A stretch of 11,592 nt of DNA from Bacteroidales bacterium (GCA_028701815.1 JAQVPY010000055.1:1-11592), one strand, 5' to 3'; shown: positions 1 to 8,173, counted from the stretch's first letter. Numbers and translations are program-made. Notes: a model not told the origin generated them from the letters alone.

Positions 1-1469
1 GCGCCTTTGAACGCAGATTCCAAAAAGTGGTTATCGAGCCGTCTTCTCAGGAAGATACCATCTATATATTAAATAATATTAAAGACAAATACGAAAAACA
101 CCATCACGTTAAATATAGCGACGCCGCAATTCGTGCTTGTGTGTTGCTGACTAACAGATATATATCAGACAGATTTTTACCTGACAAGGCTATTGACGCC
201 CTCGATGAAGCCGGCTCAAGAGTCCATATAGAAAACGCAGAGAAAGTCCCCGAAGATATTCTGTCGGCCGAAAAACAACTGCGCGAACTCGCTGCAGAAA
301 AACAAGAGGCTAACTCAAGTGAAAAATTTGAGCTGTCGGAACAAATATCCGCCAAGGAGAAAGTCCTTAACGACATGATCACACAATATTGGGATAAATG
401 CAATAAAGAAGTCTCTACAGCCGCTACCGTGGAAGAGGAAAATGTAGCCGACGTCGTCTCCATGATGACCGGTATCCCTGTGAACCGTATCTCCAGCGAT
501 GAGACAGGACGCCTACTCAACCTCGAAAAAGATTTGACAGACAGAGTTATCGGACAAGATGACGCCGTGAGCAAAATTGCAAGAGCCATCCGCAGAAACA
601 GAGCAGGACTGAAAGACCCCAATAAACCTATCGGAAGCTTTATCTTCCTCGGACAAACCGGCGTGGGTAAAACGTACCTCGCTAAAATGCTGGCGGAGAC
701 AATGTTCGACTCTCAAAATTCGCTTATCAGAATCGACATGGGTGAATATTCAGAAAAATTCAGCGTCTCCCGCCTTATTGGTGCTCCCCCGGGATATGTA
801 GGCTACGAAGAAGGAGGCCAACTGACCGAGAAAGTTAGAAGAAACCCCTACTCCGTTGTACTTCTTGACGAAATAGAAAAGGCTCACCCCGATACTTTTA
901 ATGTGATGCTGCAAATGCTCGATTACGGTTTTATGACCGACGGACTCGGAAGAAAAATCGACTTCAGAAATACTATTATCATCCTCACTTCTAATATCGG
1001 CTCCCGCCAGTTGAAAGAATTCGGCGGCGGTGTCGGCTTTAACGCAAACTCTGATGATAATATGTCGGAAAAATCCAAGTCAATAATCGATAAAGCTCTG
1101 AAGAAAACTTTCTCTCCCGAGTTCTTAAATCGAATAGATGAAGTGATCGTATTTAACACACTGACTAAATCCGACTTAAAACAGATTATCGCCATCGAGA
1201 TAAAGACTATCGCTCAAAGGATGAAAGACCTTAATATGAAACTCGTCGTTACCGACGCACTCATTGATCATCTTATCGACGACGAATGGGATGCTCAATA
1301 TGGCGCTCGGCCATTACGCAGAGCTATCCAAAAATATATTGAAGACCCCGTATCCGAAAAAATTATTATCGCTAACTCTAAAGCTAATAAAAATAGCCCA
1401 TATAAGATTACTGTCGATTATTCCAACGGGAATAATACGGTGACTATCGAAAATATCGGGAATAAATAG
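1..1469 (+). CDS. clpC: ClpC-type AAA+ unfoldase (ATP-binding subunit of Clp protease), 5' end outside window
   Basis: Partial gene: the frame is open to the left edge, and the first visible codons (from base 3) read AFERRFQKVVIEPS, the conserved end of the first AAA+ domain in ClpB/ClpC. The GTG at 27 is therefore an internal valine. Counting from that GTG, a short coiled middle domain follows (about 80-120), resembling the UVR-like segment of ClpC rather than the long ClpB propeller. The second AAA+ domain has Walker A GQTGVGKT (209-216), Walker B VVLLDE (277-282), sensor 1 near LTSN (320-323), an arginine finger in FLNRID (369) and sensor 2 GARPLRR (426-432). VGF at 336-338 sits where ClpC carries its ClpP-docking loop, so the protein should feed unfolded substrates to ClpP in the cytoplasm. 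No clpP or adaptor gene is visible here. The gene ends stop to stop with the convergent sigma factor gene. Confidence 0.93.
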   Translation, partial: AFERRFQKVVIEPSSQEDTIYILNNIKDKYEKHHHVKYSDAAIRACVLLTNRYISDRFLPDKAIDALDEAGSRVHIENAEKVPEDILSAEKQLRELAAEKQEANSSEKFELSEQISAKEKVLNDMITQYWDKCNKEVSTAATVEEENVADVVSMMTGIPVNRISSDETGRLLNLEKDLTDRVIGQDDAVSKIARAIRRNRAGLKDPNKPIGSFIFLGQTGVGKTYLAKMLAETMFDSQNSLIRIDMGEYSEKFSVSRLIGAPPGYVGYEEGGQLTEKVRRNPYSVVLLDEIEKAHPDTFNVMLQMLDYGFMTDGLGRKIDFRNTIIILTSNIGSRQLKEFGGGVGFNANSDDNMSEKSKSIIDKALKKTFSPEFLNRIDEVIVFNTLTKSDLKQIIAIEIKTIAQRMKDLNMKLVVTDALIDHLIDDEWDAQYGARPLRRAIQKYIEDPVSEKIIIANSKANKNSPYKITVDYSNGNNTVTIENIGNK

Positions 1470-2060
1470 CTATCTCTTCTTCCGCGTAAGTTCATATATT
1501 CTGAATAATCGCTCATATTGCTTGTCGCACCGCAACAAGTCTAAAAGTCGTTTCTTGCTGCAAACGACTTTTTTTCTGACGTATTGCTGCGAATATCCTA
1601 AGACTTTTGATATCTCCTGCGACGACAACTCACGGGAATATAATACGAGTATGTCCTTATGATGTGCCGGCATCTTGTATATGTACCTGCTTACCACTTG
1701 TGCCCTCGCCATAACCATAGCATGATTGCCGCTAAACTCATATTCCGACGGCAACTCAGAAGCATAACAACTGTCACTACAGCCTTTTTCTACCGCCTTA
1801 TACACTTTTCTGTTGTACCTCAATTTCTTGAGCCAAATCTTCCTTGCAGTGGAATAAAGCCATGTATTTATGTTACACCTAAAGTGAATCTCTTCATTAT
1901 CAGACTGCTGAGCCAAAGCTATTAACGACTCCTGAAAAACGTCTTTTGCATCATCTTCATCACCGCTGTTCTGAAATACATAATATTTTATCGCCGGAAA
2001 TGCCTTCTCGTATAACGTACCCCAATCTACAACAAATGACTTGTCTTTCTCCTCAAACAT
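1470..2060 (-). CDS. ECF-like RNA polymerase sigma factor
   Basis: A 196-residue protein with the two-domain layout of extracytoplasmic-function sigma factors. Region 2 spans about 17-85, with the acidic core-binding/-10 segment DDAKDVFQESLI (36-47) and the aromatic-basic stretch NINTWLYSTARKIWLKKLR (63-81). Region 4 spans about 125-176, with a helix-turn-helix SSQEISKVLGYSQQYVRKK (146-164). A basic and aromatic tail of about 20 residues follows. There is no region 3, as expected for this class. The ATG at 2058-2060 is preceded by A-rich sequence with no clear Shine-Dalgarno site. No anti-sigma gene (FecR-like or zinc-binding) and no TonB-dependent receptor lies next to it, so its signal cannot be read from context. 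It is divergent from radC and convergent with clpC. The family call is firm; the regulon is unknown. Confidence 0.85.
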   Translation of the reverse strand: MFEEKDKSFVVDWGTLYEKAFPAIKYYVFQNSGDEDDAKDVFQESLIALAQQSDNEEIHFRCNINTWLYSTARKIWLKKLRYNRKVYKAVEKGCSDSCYASELPSEYEFSGNHAMVMARAQVVSRYIYKMPAHHKDILVLYSRELSSQEISKVLGYSQQYVRKKVVCSKKRLLDLLRCDKQYERLFRIYELTRKKR

Positions 2061-2171
2061 TTTTTATGTTTATCTCCCAAAGAGATATTTGTCGGTGAAA
2101 ATATTTTATTAAGTTATCAACAAAAAGGGTAACACTTTATATTATTTGGGTATTAATATGAAAATATTATC
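2061..2171. promoter_or_regulatory. Divergent intergenic region between sigma factor gene and radC
   Basis: This 111-bp AT-rich gap must hold the start signals of both the leftward sigma factor gene and rightward radC. A 6-bp inverted repeat with a 5-nt spacer, TATCTC-CCAAA-GAGATA, occupies 2071-2087, just upstream of the sigma start. It could be an operator or a small leader hairpin. No perfect TAnnTTTG box is present on either strand. The closest on the radC side is TATTATTTG (2140-2148), with one extra base in the spacer and no convincing -33 partner. Promoter positions are therefore unresolved, and either gene could use an alternative sigma factor. Confidence 0.4.
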
Positions 2172-2175
2172 ATGA
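2158..2175 (+). CDS. Possible five-codon leader reading frame overlapping the radC start
   Basis: ATG at 2158 opens a reading frame encoding MKILS that stops with TGA at 2173-2175, overlapping the radC ATG (2172-2174) as ATGA. Such an overlap could let a terminating ribosome restart on radC. The frame is so short that chance is a serious alternative in AT-rich DNA, and there is no clear ribosome-binding site in front of it. Confidence 0.2.
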   Translation: MKILS

Positions 2176-2864
2176 AATACGAAAAATATAATCTTAAATC
2201 ACTGGCGGCAGAAGACAGACCAAGAGAAAAATTTCTGGAAAAGGGAGCAAAAGCTATGACTAATGCCGAATTATTAGCAATACTTATCCGCTCCGGGTCA
2301 AAAGATGAAAACGCTTTGGACCTGGCTCAGAAACTGCTGCGCGAACATAATTTCAGCCTTAGAGAGTTGATGCAGACAGACGTCAACAATCTGACAAAGA
2401 TGAAAGGAATCGGCAACGCCAAAGCAATAAGTATCGTAGCCGCTTTCGAGCTGGGAATCAGAAGCAACAGCATCTGCAGCTCTTCTGTTACATTCATCAA
2501 GTCAAGCTCTGATATCTATTCCATTTTTTGGCCAGTTGTCGGCAACAGCAAATATGAAGAATTCTGGGTGCTCTACCTCTCACGAAACCTTAAGGTAATA
2601 AAAAAAGAAAAAGTAGGCCAAGGTGGCGTTCATGCCACCGCTATCGACCCGAAAAGAATCTTAAAAACAGCCCTAGATTGTCTTGCAAGCTCAATTGCCC
2701 TCTGCCATAATCACCCCTCCGGAAATACAGAGCCCAGTAATATGGATATCCAGCTTACTAAAAAAATAATCTCAGGAAGCGAACTCGTGGATATTCAGGT
2801 GATAGACCATATTATTGTAACTAACGACAGTTACTACAGTTTCGCCGATAATGGAATACTGTGA
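2172..2864 (+). CDS. radC: RadC family JAB/MPN-domain protein
   Basis: A 230-residue protein matching full-length RadC in size and layout. The N-terminal part has a helix-hairpin-helix segment, LTKMKGIGNAKAISIVAAFE (74-93). The C-terminal MPN+/JAMM domain carries the metal-binding signature HxHx7SxxD as H179, H181, S189 and D192 in HNHPSGNTEPSNMD, and a Glu near 129-130 (KYEEFWVLYL) fits the catalytic acid. JAMM residues imply a zinc-dependent hydrolase fold. RadC was named for a DNA-repair phenotype that was later disputed, so its real substrate is uncertain. The ATG at 2172 gives the conserved start of the family. It is monocistronic here, divergent from the sigma factor gene and ending 12 bp from the convergent LysM gene. 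It is a chromosomal-type RadC, with no mobile-element genes around it. Confidence 0.93.
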   Translation: MKYEKYNLKSLAAEDRPREKFLEKGAKAMTNAELLAILIRSGSKDENALDLAQKLLREHNFSLRELMQTDVNNLTKMKGIGNAKAISIVAAFELGIRSNSICSSSVTFIKSSSDIYSIFWPVVGNSKYEEFWVLYLSRNLKVIKKEKVGQGGVHATAIDPKRILKTALDCLASSIALCHNHPSGNTEPSNMDIQLTKKIISGSELVDIQVIDHIIVTNDSYYSFADNGIL

Positions 2865-2876
2865 GCACGCATTATC

Positions 2877-5126
2877 CTATTTGTAGAGAATCTCCGACAT
2901 GTCAATAGTAGACGTCTCCCATATATAATCGCTGCTCGGCATAAGCTGCCATTCGAACGAGCCCATTCTATATATGCCCGACGAAAAATTTTCATAACTC
3001 GGATATGCATCTACTCTATTGAAAAATATCGTGTTGGCAAGGCCCTGATAACTAATGGTGGAGACATATCTGTAAAAATCGTCGCCAAAGTTATACAGCA
3101 TATTCAAAAAATAGAAAAATGTGTCAAAACCTAAAAATGCGAACTTGTTCGGCTCACATACATATTGCTCGGCAAAAGCATTTACAAAATCTTCAACACG
3201 CCTCGACCTATAGTTTAATATAGCATTGGAACATGTGTGAAAATCAGTCTTTTGCAATGATGTGAAATCGAGGTCCTTATATATCCACGACTTATTCCCG
3301 AAAAGATGAATGTCATATTTCCCGCTCATGGTATTAAGACGCGACAGGTTGTCGACAACATCAGAGTGTTCCTCGGCAAAACGGATAACCACATTAGGGC
3401 GTACCCTTGACAGATACTTCGTGTAGCCGGCTACCGATTGAGAGGCATAATTAAACATGTTGACCTTATTATCTATATATATATATTCAGTGGGATCTTT
3501 CAGTAAAGCATCTTTTTTATAAGTAACGTCATCAACAACAATTCTATCATATAACTCGCCCTCAATAAGAGATGTATCAGCGGCAGAGGCATCGACGAGG
3601 ATATTATAAACGTCGGCTTTCATATATTTTACCTTTTCGGGGATGGCCTTTGAGAGACGTTCTGTTAGAAAATCTATATCTTTCTGCTGGAAAGCCGAAG
3701 GTGTACGGGGCGTATAAATAACAATATTCGAATTCGGGTAATTTGAAAGGATATAGTTTGCAATATATGCCATTTGAGTAGAATTATCCACACTCATCTT
3801 AAATGCGTTAAGATAATCGCAAGAGTTGCTTCGAGAAGACATAACCGGATTAACAATTGGAACATTGTGCCGTTTTGCATATTCACAGACAACATCATAA
3901 GTACGCTTATAAAAAGGACCTATAATGATATCCATATCTTTTAATCGATTGTCACTGACAAGAGTTTGTGCTTTCTCAACGGTTTCATCTACATCATAGA
4001 CGAACAATTCGACATTCATACCCATTTTTGTTAATGAGTCTATGGCCATCAAAGCGCCTTGATAGTACTGAACGAATTTGAAGGAGCGAGTCGTGCCAGA
4101 CTTTACTTTACCGTCGGAATAGCTAACTTCCAACGCTTGAACATCTTCTATGTAAAGTGGGAGCAAAAGTGCTATATTGAATTTCTTATATTGTTTTACG
4201 CATGGTAATGAATCGGCAACGAGTATTTGAGATTGCGACGACGGTTGTATAGAATCCCGTCTTAACTGCACCTCTTGGTTTTCTACTTTTTTTAATACTA
4301 CCGTCTCTTTGATATTAAAGACCGGAATTCTTAGCAGCTGCGATCTTTTAACCGTTCTCGCCGCAGACGGATTATATTTTATAATATCCTCGGGGGTAAC
4401 AGAATATTTCTTTGCTATAGAATATACTGTTTCTTTGGATTGAACCGAATGGGTGATAAATGTAACCACAGTGTCGTTAACGATAAGGGTCTTATCATCA
4501 GCAGCGACATATTTCGTCTGATTTGTACGGTTAAAAAGTTCATTTTCAGGCCTTACAGTCGTTGCTGTATCTTGTTGCCGTACGACAGGTGCCGAAGGCA
4601 CTATCTCCGAGCTAACGCCAGCAGAGGGTATCTGAATTTTAGGAATTTTAATCGTCGTATTGGCTCTCAATCCTTCGGTTAAGTTGTCATTGACTTTTTT
4701 AATATCTTCTATACTAACATTATACTCTTTACTCAAATGATAAAGAGTCTCTTTCGGTTTCACCTGAAGATACAGATAATTAGCGGTATCTCTGACTTCA
4801 TCTGCGACTTGTTCTTCGGCAGAAACAGCAGGATAATTTTGTGAGTTAAGATCCTTAGCCGGAATCATCAGTAGTTGTCCAACAGTAATTTCCGGCTGCT
4901 TCATCTTGTTCAAAGCCATAATTTCGGGCATCGACACATCATATAGCTTACATATAGCATACAGTGTCTGTTTTGCTCTAACGATATGCAAATAATAATA
5001 CTGACCGTTTACGACCTTTATATTACCTGTCTTCTCGAGGTCCTTATTAAATTTCCCGGTAGTCTGGGCAAAAGACGGACACGACACTACTAAGGCAAAC
5101 AGTAAAAGCAAAAGGATTCTTTTCAT
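2877..5126 (-). CDS. Exported protein with three LysM domains and a type-1 periplasmic-binding domain
   Basis: I place the start at the ATG at 5124-5126 (749 residues), not the upstream ATG at 5186. The upstream start would overlap guaA by about 50 bases and put 20 polar residues before the signal peptide. From 5126 the protein opens MKRILLLLLFALVVSC, with likely signal peptidase I cleavage at SFA|QT; VVSC is a weaker lipobox alternative. Three LysM modules lie at about 45-89, 118-162 and 224-269, each with the YxIxKxYxVxxxxIxxxN pattern. A linker rich in Gln, Thr and Ser follows, then from about 315 a domain resembling leucine/isoleucine/valine-type binding proteins (KFNIALLLPLY; later IIGPFYKR and VPIVNPV). 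LysM implies peptidoglycan binding in the periplasm. The binding-protein fold could sense a ligand or act on a partner, as in the LpoA C-terminal domain. No ABC permease genes are adjacent, so a transport role is not supported. It is the last gene of the nfeD-floA-guaA run, 10 bp after guaA. Confidence 0.82.
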   Translation of the reverse strand: MKRILLLLLFALVVSCPSFAQTTGKFNKDLEKTGNIKVVNGQYYYLHIVRAKQTLYAICKLYDVSMPEIMALNKMKQPEITVGQLLMIPAKDLNSQNYPAVSAEEQVADEVRDTANYLYLQVKPKETLYHLSKEYNVSIEDIKKVNDNLTEGLRANTTIKIPKIQIPSAGVSSEIVPSAPVVRQQDTATTVRPENELFNRTNQTKYVAADDKTLIVNDTVVTFITHSVQSKETVYSIAKKYSVTPEDIIKYNPSAARTVKRSQLLRIPVFNIKETVVLKKVENQEVQLRRDSIQPSSQSQILVADSLPCVKQYKKFNIALLLPLYIEDVQALEVSYSDGKVKSGTTRSFKFVQYYQGALMAIDSLTKMGMNVELFVYDVDETVEKAQTLVSDNRLKDMDIIIGPFYKRTYDVVCEYAKRHNVPIVNPVMSSRSNSCDYLNAFKMSVDNSTQMAYIANYILSNYPNSNIVIYTPRTPSAFQQKDIDFLTERLSKAIPEKVKYMKADVYNILVDASAADTSLIEGELYDRIVVDDVTYKKDALLKDPTEYIYIDNKVNMFNYASQSVAGYTKYLSRVRPNVVIRFAEEHSDVVDNLSRLNTMSGKYDIHLFGNKSWIYKDLDFTSLQKTDFHTCSNAILNYRSRRVEDFVNAFAEQYVCEPNKFAFLGFDTFFYFLNMLYNFGDDFYRYVSTISYQGLANTIFFNRVDAYPSYENFSSGIYRMGSFEWQLMPSSDYIWETSTIDMSEILYK

Positions 5127-5136
5127 AGCTGTCTGA

Positions 5137-6675
5137 TTATTCCCATTCAATGGTCGCCGGCGGTTTGGAGCTGATATCATATACAACGCGGTTTACGCCT
5201 TTGACGTTATTGATTATTTCGTTCGACATTTTTGCGAGAAATTCATAGGGGAGGTGTGACCAGTCGGCGGTCATTCCGTCGGTAGAACCCACAGCGCGCA
5301 GTGCGACTACATTCTCATAAGTTTTTTCGTCACCCATGACACCTACGGATTTTACAGGCAACAGCACTGCAAACGCCTGCCAAACATCGTCGTAGAGATT
5401 AAAGGAGCGGAGACCGTTAATAAAGATGTGGTCAACTTCCTGCAGGATTGCGACTCTATCAGGTGATACTTCACCGAGTATGCGTATCCCTAATCCGGGA
5501 CCCGGAAATGGGTGTCGTTTAAGAAGGTGTGAGGGCATATTTAAAGAAGTGCCCACTCTTCTAACTTCGTCTTTAAAGAGACTTCTGAGCGGCTCTACTA
5601 TTTGCAGTTTCATGTGAGCAGGTAGACCTCCGACATTGTGGTGCGATTTAATGGTTGCTGATGGTCCTTTTACAGAAACTGATTCAATAACATCAGGATA
5701 GATGGTCCCCTGAGCAAGCCATTTTACATTGGAGATCTTTGCGGCTTCAGCGTCGAAGACTTCTATAAATGTTCTTCCTATCGCCTTACGCTTAGACTCA
5801 GGGTCGGTAATACCTTTGAGGGCAGCATAAAATCTGTCCTTTGCATCTACACCGACTACGTTGAGTCCCATATCCTTATAAGAATCGAGGACATCACTGA
5901 ACTCGTTTTTCCTAAGCAGTCCGTTATCGACGAAAATACATGTGAGGTTTTTTCCAATAGCCTTATTAAGCAACATGGCTGCTACAGAAGAGTCTACTCC
6001 ACCGGAAAGGCCGAGAACAACTCTGTCGTTGCCCAATTTATTCCTTAAATCTGCAACAGTAGTGTCCACAAATGAAGCAGGCGTCCATGAACAAGAACAT
6101 TTGCAGATATCCGCCACAAAATTATGCAACAAGACCACACCTTCCGTAGAGTGATAAACTTCCGGATGAAATTGAATACCATAAGTATCTTCTCCTTCGA
6201 TATGGAAGCCGGCGACTCTTACAGTAGGAGTACCGGCAATAATTTTAAAGGAGGCAGGTATCTTCGATATCGTATCTCCGTGAGACATCCAGACCTGGGT
6301 GTTATCGGATAAACCACGCATAAGCACATCCGACTTATCGATAGTAGTCAGATTAGCGCGTCCGTACTCTCTAATATTGGAAGGATCTACACAGCCGCCG
6401 TTTTGAAAAGCCATCAGCTGAGCTCCGTAGCATACGCCGAGCAGAGGACTTTTTCCTCTAATCAACGACATATCTATCTGAGGAGCATCAACGGCCCTAA
6501 CAGAGAAGGGGCTTCCGGATAAAATAACGCCCTTAGGCTTAAGCGTGTTAAAAAGTTCGGCAGAAAATTTATTATAGGGGTGTATCTCGCAATACACATT
6601 TAATTCCCTTAAACGTCTCGCAATAAGTTGAGTATATTGCGAGCCGAAATCCAATATTAAAATAGTCTCAATCAT
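5137..6675 (-). CDS. guaA: GMP synthase (glutamine-hydrolysing)
   Basis: The protein converts XMP, ATP and glutamine to GMP in the cytoplasm, the last step of guanine nucleotide synthesis. Its 512 residues match the usual length of about 510-525. The N-terminal class I amidotransferase starts at ILILDFGSQYTQLIARR, has nucleophile Cys82 in GVCYGAQ, and completes the triad with His170 and Glu172 in QFHPEV. The ATP-pyrophosphatase domain carries the P-loop LSGGVDSS (223-230). The C-terminal dimerisation domain includes HPFPGPGLGIRILGE and ends PPATIEWE, the normal end of GuaA. The ATG at 6673-6675 lies 6 bp after the floA stop. The LysM gene follows after 10 bp. All key residues are present and nothing suggests decay. 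Its place downstream of a flotillin gene points to co-transcription. Confidence 0.98.
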   Translation of the reverse strand: MIETILILDFGSQYTQLIARRLRELNVYCEIHPYNKFSAELFNTLKPKGVILSGSPFSVRAVDAPQIDMSLIRGKSPLLGVCYGAQLMAFQNGGCVDPSNIREYGRANLTTIDKSDVLMRGLSDNTQVWMSHGDTISKIPASFKIIAGTPTVRVAGFHIEGEDTYGIQFHPEVYHSTEGVVLLHNFVADICKCSCSWTPASFVDTTVADLRNKLGNDRVVLGLSGGVDSSVAAMLLNKAIGKNLTCIFVDNGLLRKNEFSDVLDSYKDMGLNVVGVDAKDRFYAALKGITDPESKRKAIGRTFIEVFDAEAAKISNVKWLAQGTIYPDVIESVSVKGPSATIKSHHNVGGLPAHMKLQIVEPLRSLFKDEVRRVGTSLNMPSHLLKRHPFPGPGLGIRILGEVSPDRVAILQEVDHIFINGLRSFNLYDDVWQAFAVLLPVKSVGVMGDEKTYENVVALRAVGSTDGMTADWSHLPYEFLAKMSNEIINNVKGVNRVVYDISSKPPATIEWE

Positions 6676-6681
6676 TAAAAA

Positions 6682-7683
6682 TTACTTATCTGAAGAATGT
6701 TTATTCGGCTTAATAGAGCTGCTTGTAGAAGGTTCTGCAATAGATTCTCTCATCTTGGTATCAGCCTGAATGTTTTGAAATTTATAATAATCCATGATAC
6801 CGAGGTTGCCATTGCGGAAAGACTCTGCAATAGCCATAGGAATTTCAGCTTCGGCGAGGATAACTTTTGCTTTAGCCTCCTGGGCTTTAGCTTTCATTTC
6901 TTGTTCCTGTGCTATAGCCATAGCGCGACGTTCTTCAGCCTTAGCCTGAGCAATATTTTTATCGGCGTTAGCCTGATCCATCTGAAGAACGGCGCCGATA
7001 TTTTTTCCTACGTCAATATCGGCGATATCAATTGACAAAATCTCAAAAGCAGTACCGGAATCGAGACCTTTAGAAAGTACAACTTTAGAAATAGAGTCTG
7101 GATTCTCGAGGACTTCCTTATGACTTTTAGCAGAGCCGATAGATGTAACTATGCCCTCTCCCACTCTTGCAAGAATTGTCTCTTCTCCTGCGCCACCGAC
7201 AAGTTGACGGATATTTGCGCGGACTGTAACTCTTGCCTGACAGATCAACTGAATACCGTCTTTTGCAACTGCGGAAACAGGAGGAGTATTAATAACTTTG
7301 GGGTTAACCGACATCTGAACAGCTTCAAATACGTCACGCCCTGCCAAATCAATAGCTGTGGCGGTCTTAAAGTCGAGAGACATATTAGCCTTATCTGCGG
7401 AGATCAAAGCATTAACCACACTTTGTACATTGCCTCCGGCAAGATAGTGAGCTTCCAGCTCGTTACGGCTTATTTGCAAACCGGCCTTTGTAGAAGCAAT
7501 CATATTCTGCACAATAACCTTTGGCGGGACTTTTCTCCAACGCATAAAGATAAGCTGCAATAAAGAGATCTTAACTCCGGAGAGTAAAGCTGTGAACCAT
7601 AATCCCAGTGGAATGAGATATAGTATAAACCATAATAAGAAGATAGCCAGAACGACTATGCCGATGATAATTCCGATATTCAT
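6682..7683 (-). CDS. floA: Flotillin-like protein FloA
   Basis: FloA proteins organise detergent-resistant membrane patches that affect signalling, secretion and cell-wall synthesis. This 333-residue protein has the usual FloA length. An N-terminal hydrophobic hairpin spans about 4-33 and leads into LLQLIFMRWRKVPPKVIVQNM (41-61), with LEAHYLAGGNVQSVVNALI (76-94) typical of the FloA/UPF0365 group. The SPFH domain covers roughly 60-230. An Ala/Glu-rich helix (about 236-287), with repeats such as AQAKAEERRAMA, is the flotillin oligomerisation region. The last 20 residues are rich in Ser, Pro and Lys. The start ATG lies 3 bp after the nfeD stop, and nfeD-floA pairing is a widely conserved arrangement. 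guaA follows after 6 bp. Confidence 0.95.
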   Translation of the reverse strand: MNIGIIIGIVVLAIFLLWFILYLIPLGLWFTALLSGVKISLLQLIFMRWRKVPPKVIVQNMIASTKAGLQISRNELEAHYLAGGNVQSVVNALISADKANMSLDFKTATAIDLAGRDVFEAVQMSVNPKVINTPPVSAVAKDGIQLICQARVTVRANIRQLVGGAGEETILARVGEGIVTSIGSAKSHKEVLENPDSISKVVLSKGLDSGTAFEILSIDIADIDVGKNIGAVLQMDQANADKNIAQAKAEERRAMAIAQEQEMKAKAQEAKAKVILAEAEIPMAIAESFRNGNLGIMDYYKFQNIQADTKMRESIAEPSTSSSIKPNKHSSDK

Positions 7684-7686
7684 ATT

Positions 7687-8151
7687 CTATTCATTAATTT
7701 GTTTGACAATAATTTTATTTCCATCAATTTTAATAATCTCAATGTCAGAGTTATGATCAACAAACTCCCCAAGAGTAGCAACCTCGTAATATTCGTCGCC
7801 TAACATAGCCTTGCCCATTGGGGCCAAACGCGAAACGGCCTTTCCCTTCTCTCCGATACTCAATTTTGAAATATTTACATCATTGGCCTTACCGTCTATC
7901 TCGTTATGCAACGCGGCACGATTCCATGTTTTGGATTTCATCGTTATGACAACAGACAAAATTGAGACCACTAATGTAACAACTGAAACGACGATCCCTG
8001 TAGTAGTGCTGAGAACAAATGACTGCCATATAGCGACGCCAATCATGGCCAATCCGACAACTCCTGCTATTCCGCTGGGTAACACGAGAACTTCGAGAAG
8101 CAACAATATTACTCCGACTAAAATCATCAGGATTATCAAAGATAAATTCAT
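7687..8151 (-). CDS. nfeD: NfeD-family membrane protein, short form
   Basis: A 154-residue protein with three predicted membrane helices (about 3-24, 26-46 and 48-70) and a soluble C-terminal beta-rich domain (about 96-150) starting at LSIGEKGKAVSRLAPMGKAM. This is the OB-fold typical of NfeD proteins, where VGxxGxAxtxLxPxGxv is the recurring pattern. It lacks the ClpP-like serine protease domain of long NfeD forms. NfeD partners of flotillins are thought to bind or stabilise flotillin assemblies at the membrane, and floA starts 3 bp downstream. It is the first gene of the run of four. Its ATG (8149-8151) is 22 bp from a strong Bacteroides-type promoter element. There is no Shine-Dalgarno sequence; the leader is A/T-rich, as is common in this phylum. 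Confidence 0.9.
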   Translation of the reverse strand: MNLSLIILMILVGVILLLLEVLVLPSGIAGVVGLAMIGVAIWQSFVLSTTTGIVVSVVTLVVSILSVVITMKSKTWNRAALHNEIDGKANDVNISKLSIGEKGKAVSRLAPMGKAMLGDEYYEVATLGEFVDHNSDIEIIKIDGNKIIVKQINE

Positions 8152-8173
8152 ATTAAACTTGTTTATTTAAATG

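Noticed and set aside
104..622. Long reading frame on the minus strand inside clpC
   Set aside because: It lies opposite a strongly conserved AAA+ gene, and its Ser-rich translation matches no family I recognise; it is a mirror of the clpC codons.
2114..2122. TTATCAACA resembling a DnaA box
   Set aside because: A single site with a mismatch at a conserved position, no cluster and no dnaA/dnaN neighbours, so no support for an origin.
3471..3486. Run of alternating TA bases as a possible regulatory or phase-variable repeat
   Set aside because: It lies inside the LysM protein gene and encodes a Tyr/Ile stretch in frame; a dinucleotide tract of this length in an AT-rich gene is weak evidence for phase variation.
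5127..5186. Upstream ATG at 5186 as the start of the LysM protein
   Set aside because: It would overlap guaA by about 50 bases and place 20 polar residues before an obvious signal peptide; the ATG at 5126 starts directly at the signal peptide, 10 bp after guaA.
7120..7563. 147-codon plus-strand frame inside floA
   Set aside because: Cys- and Asn-rich product with no recognisable domain, opposite a well-supported flotillin gene, with no promoter or ribosome site.
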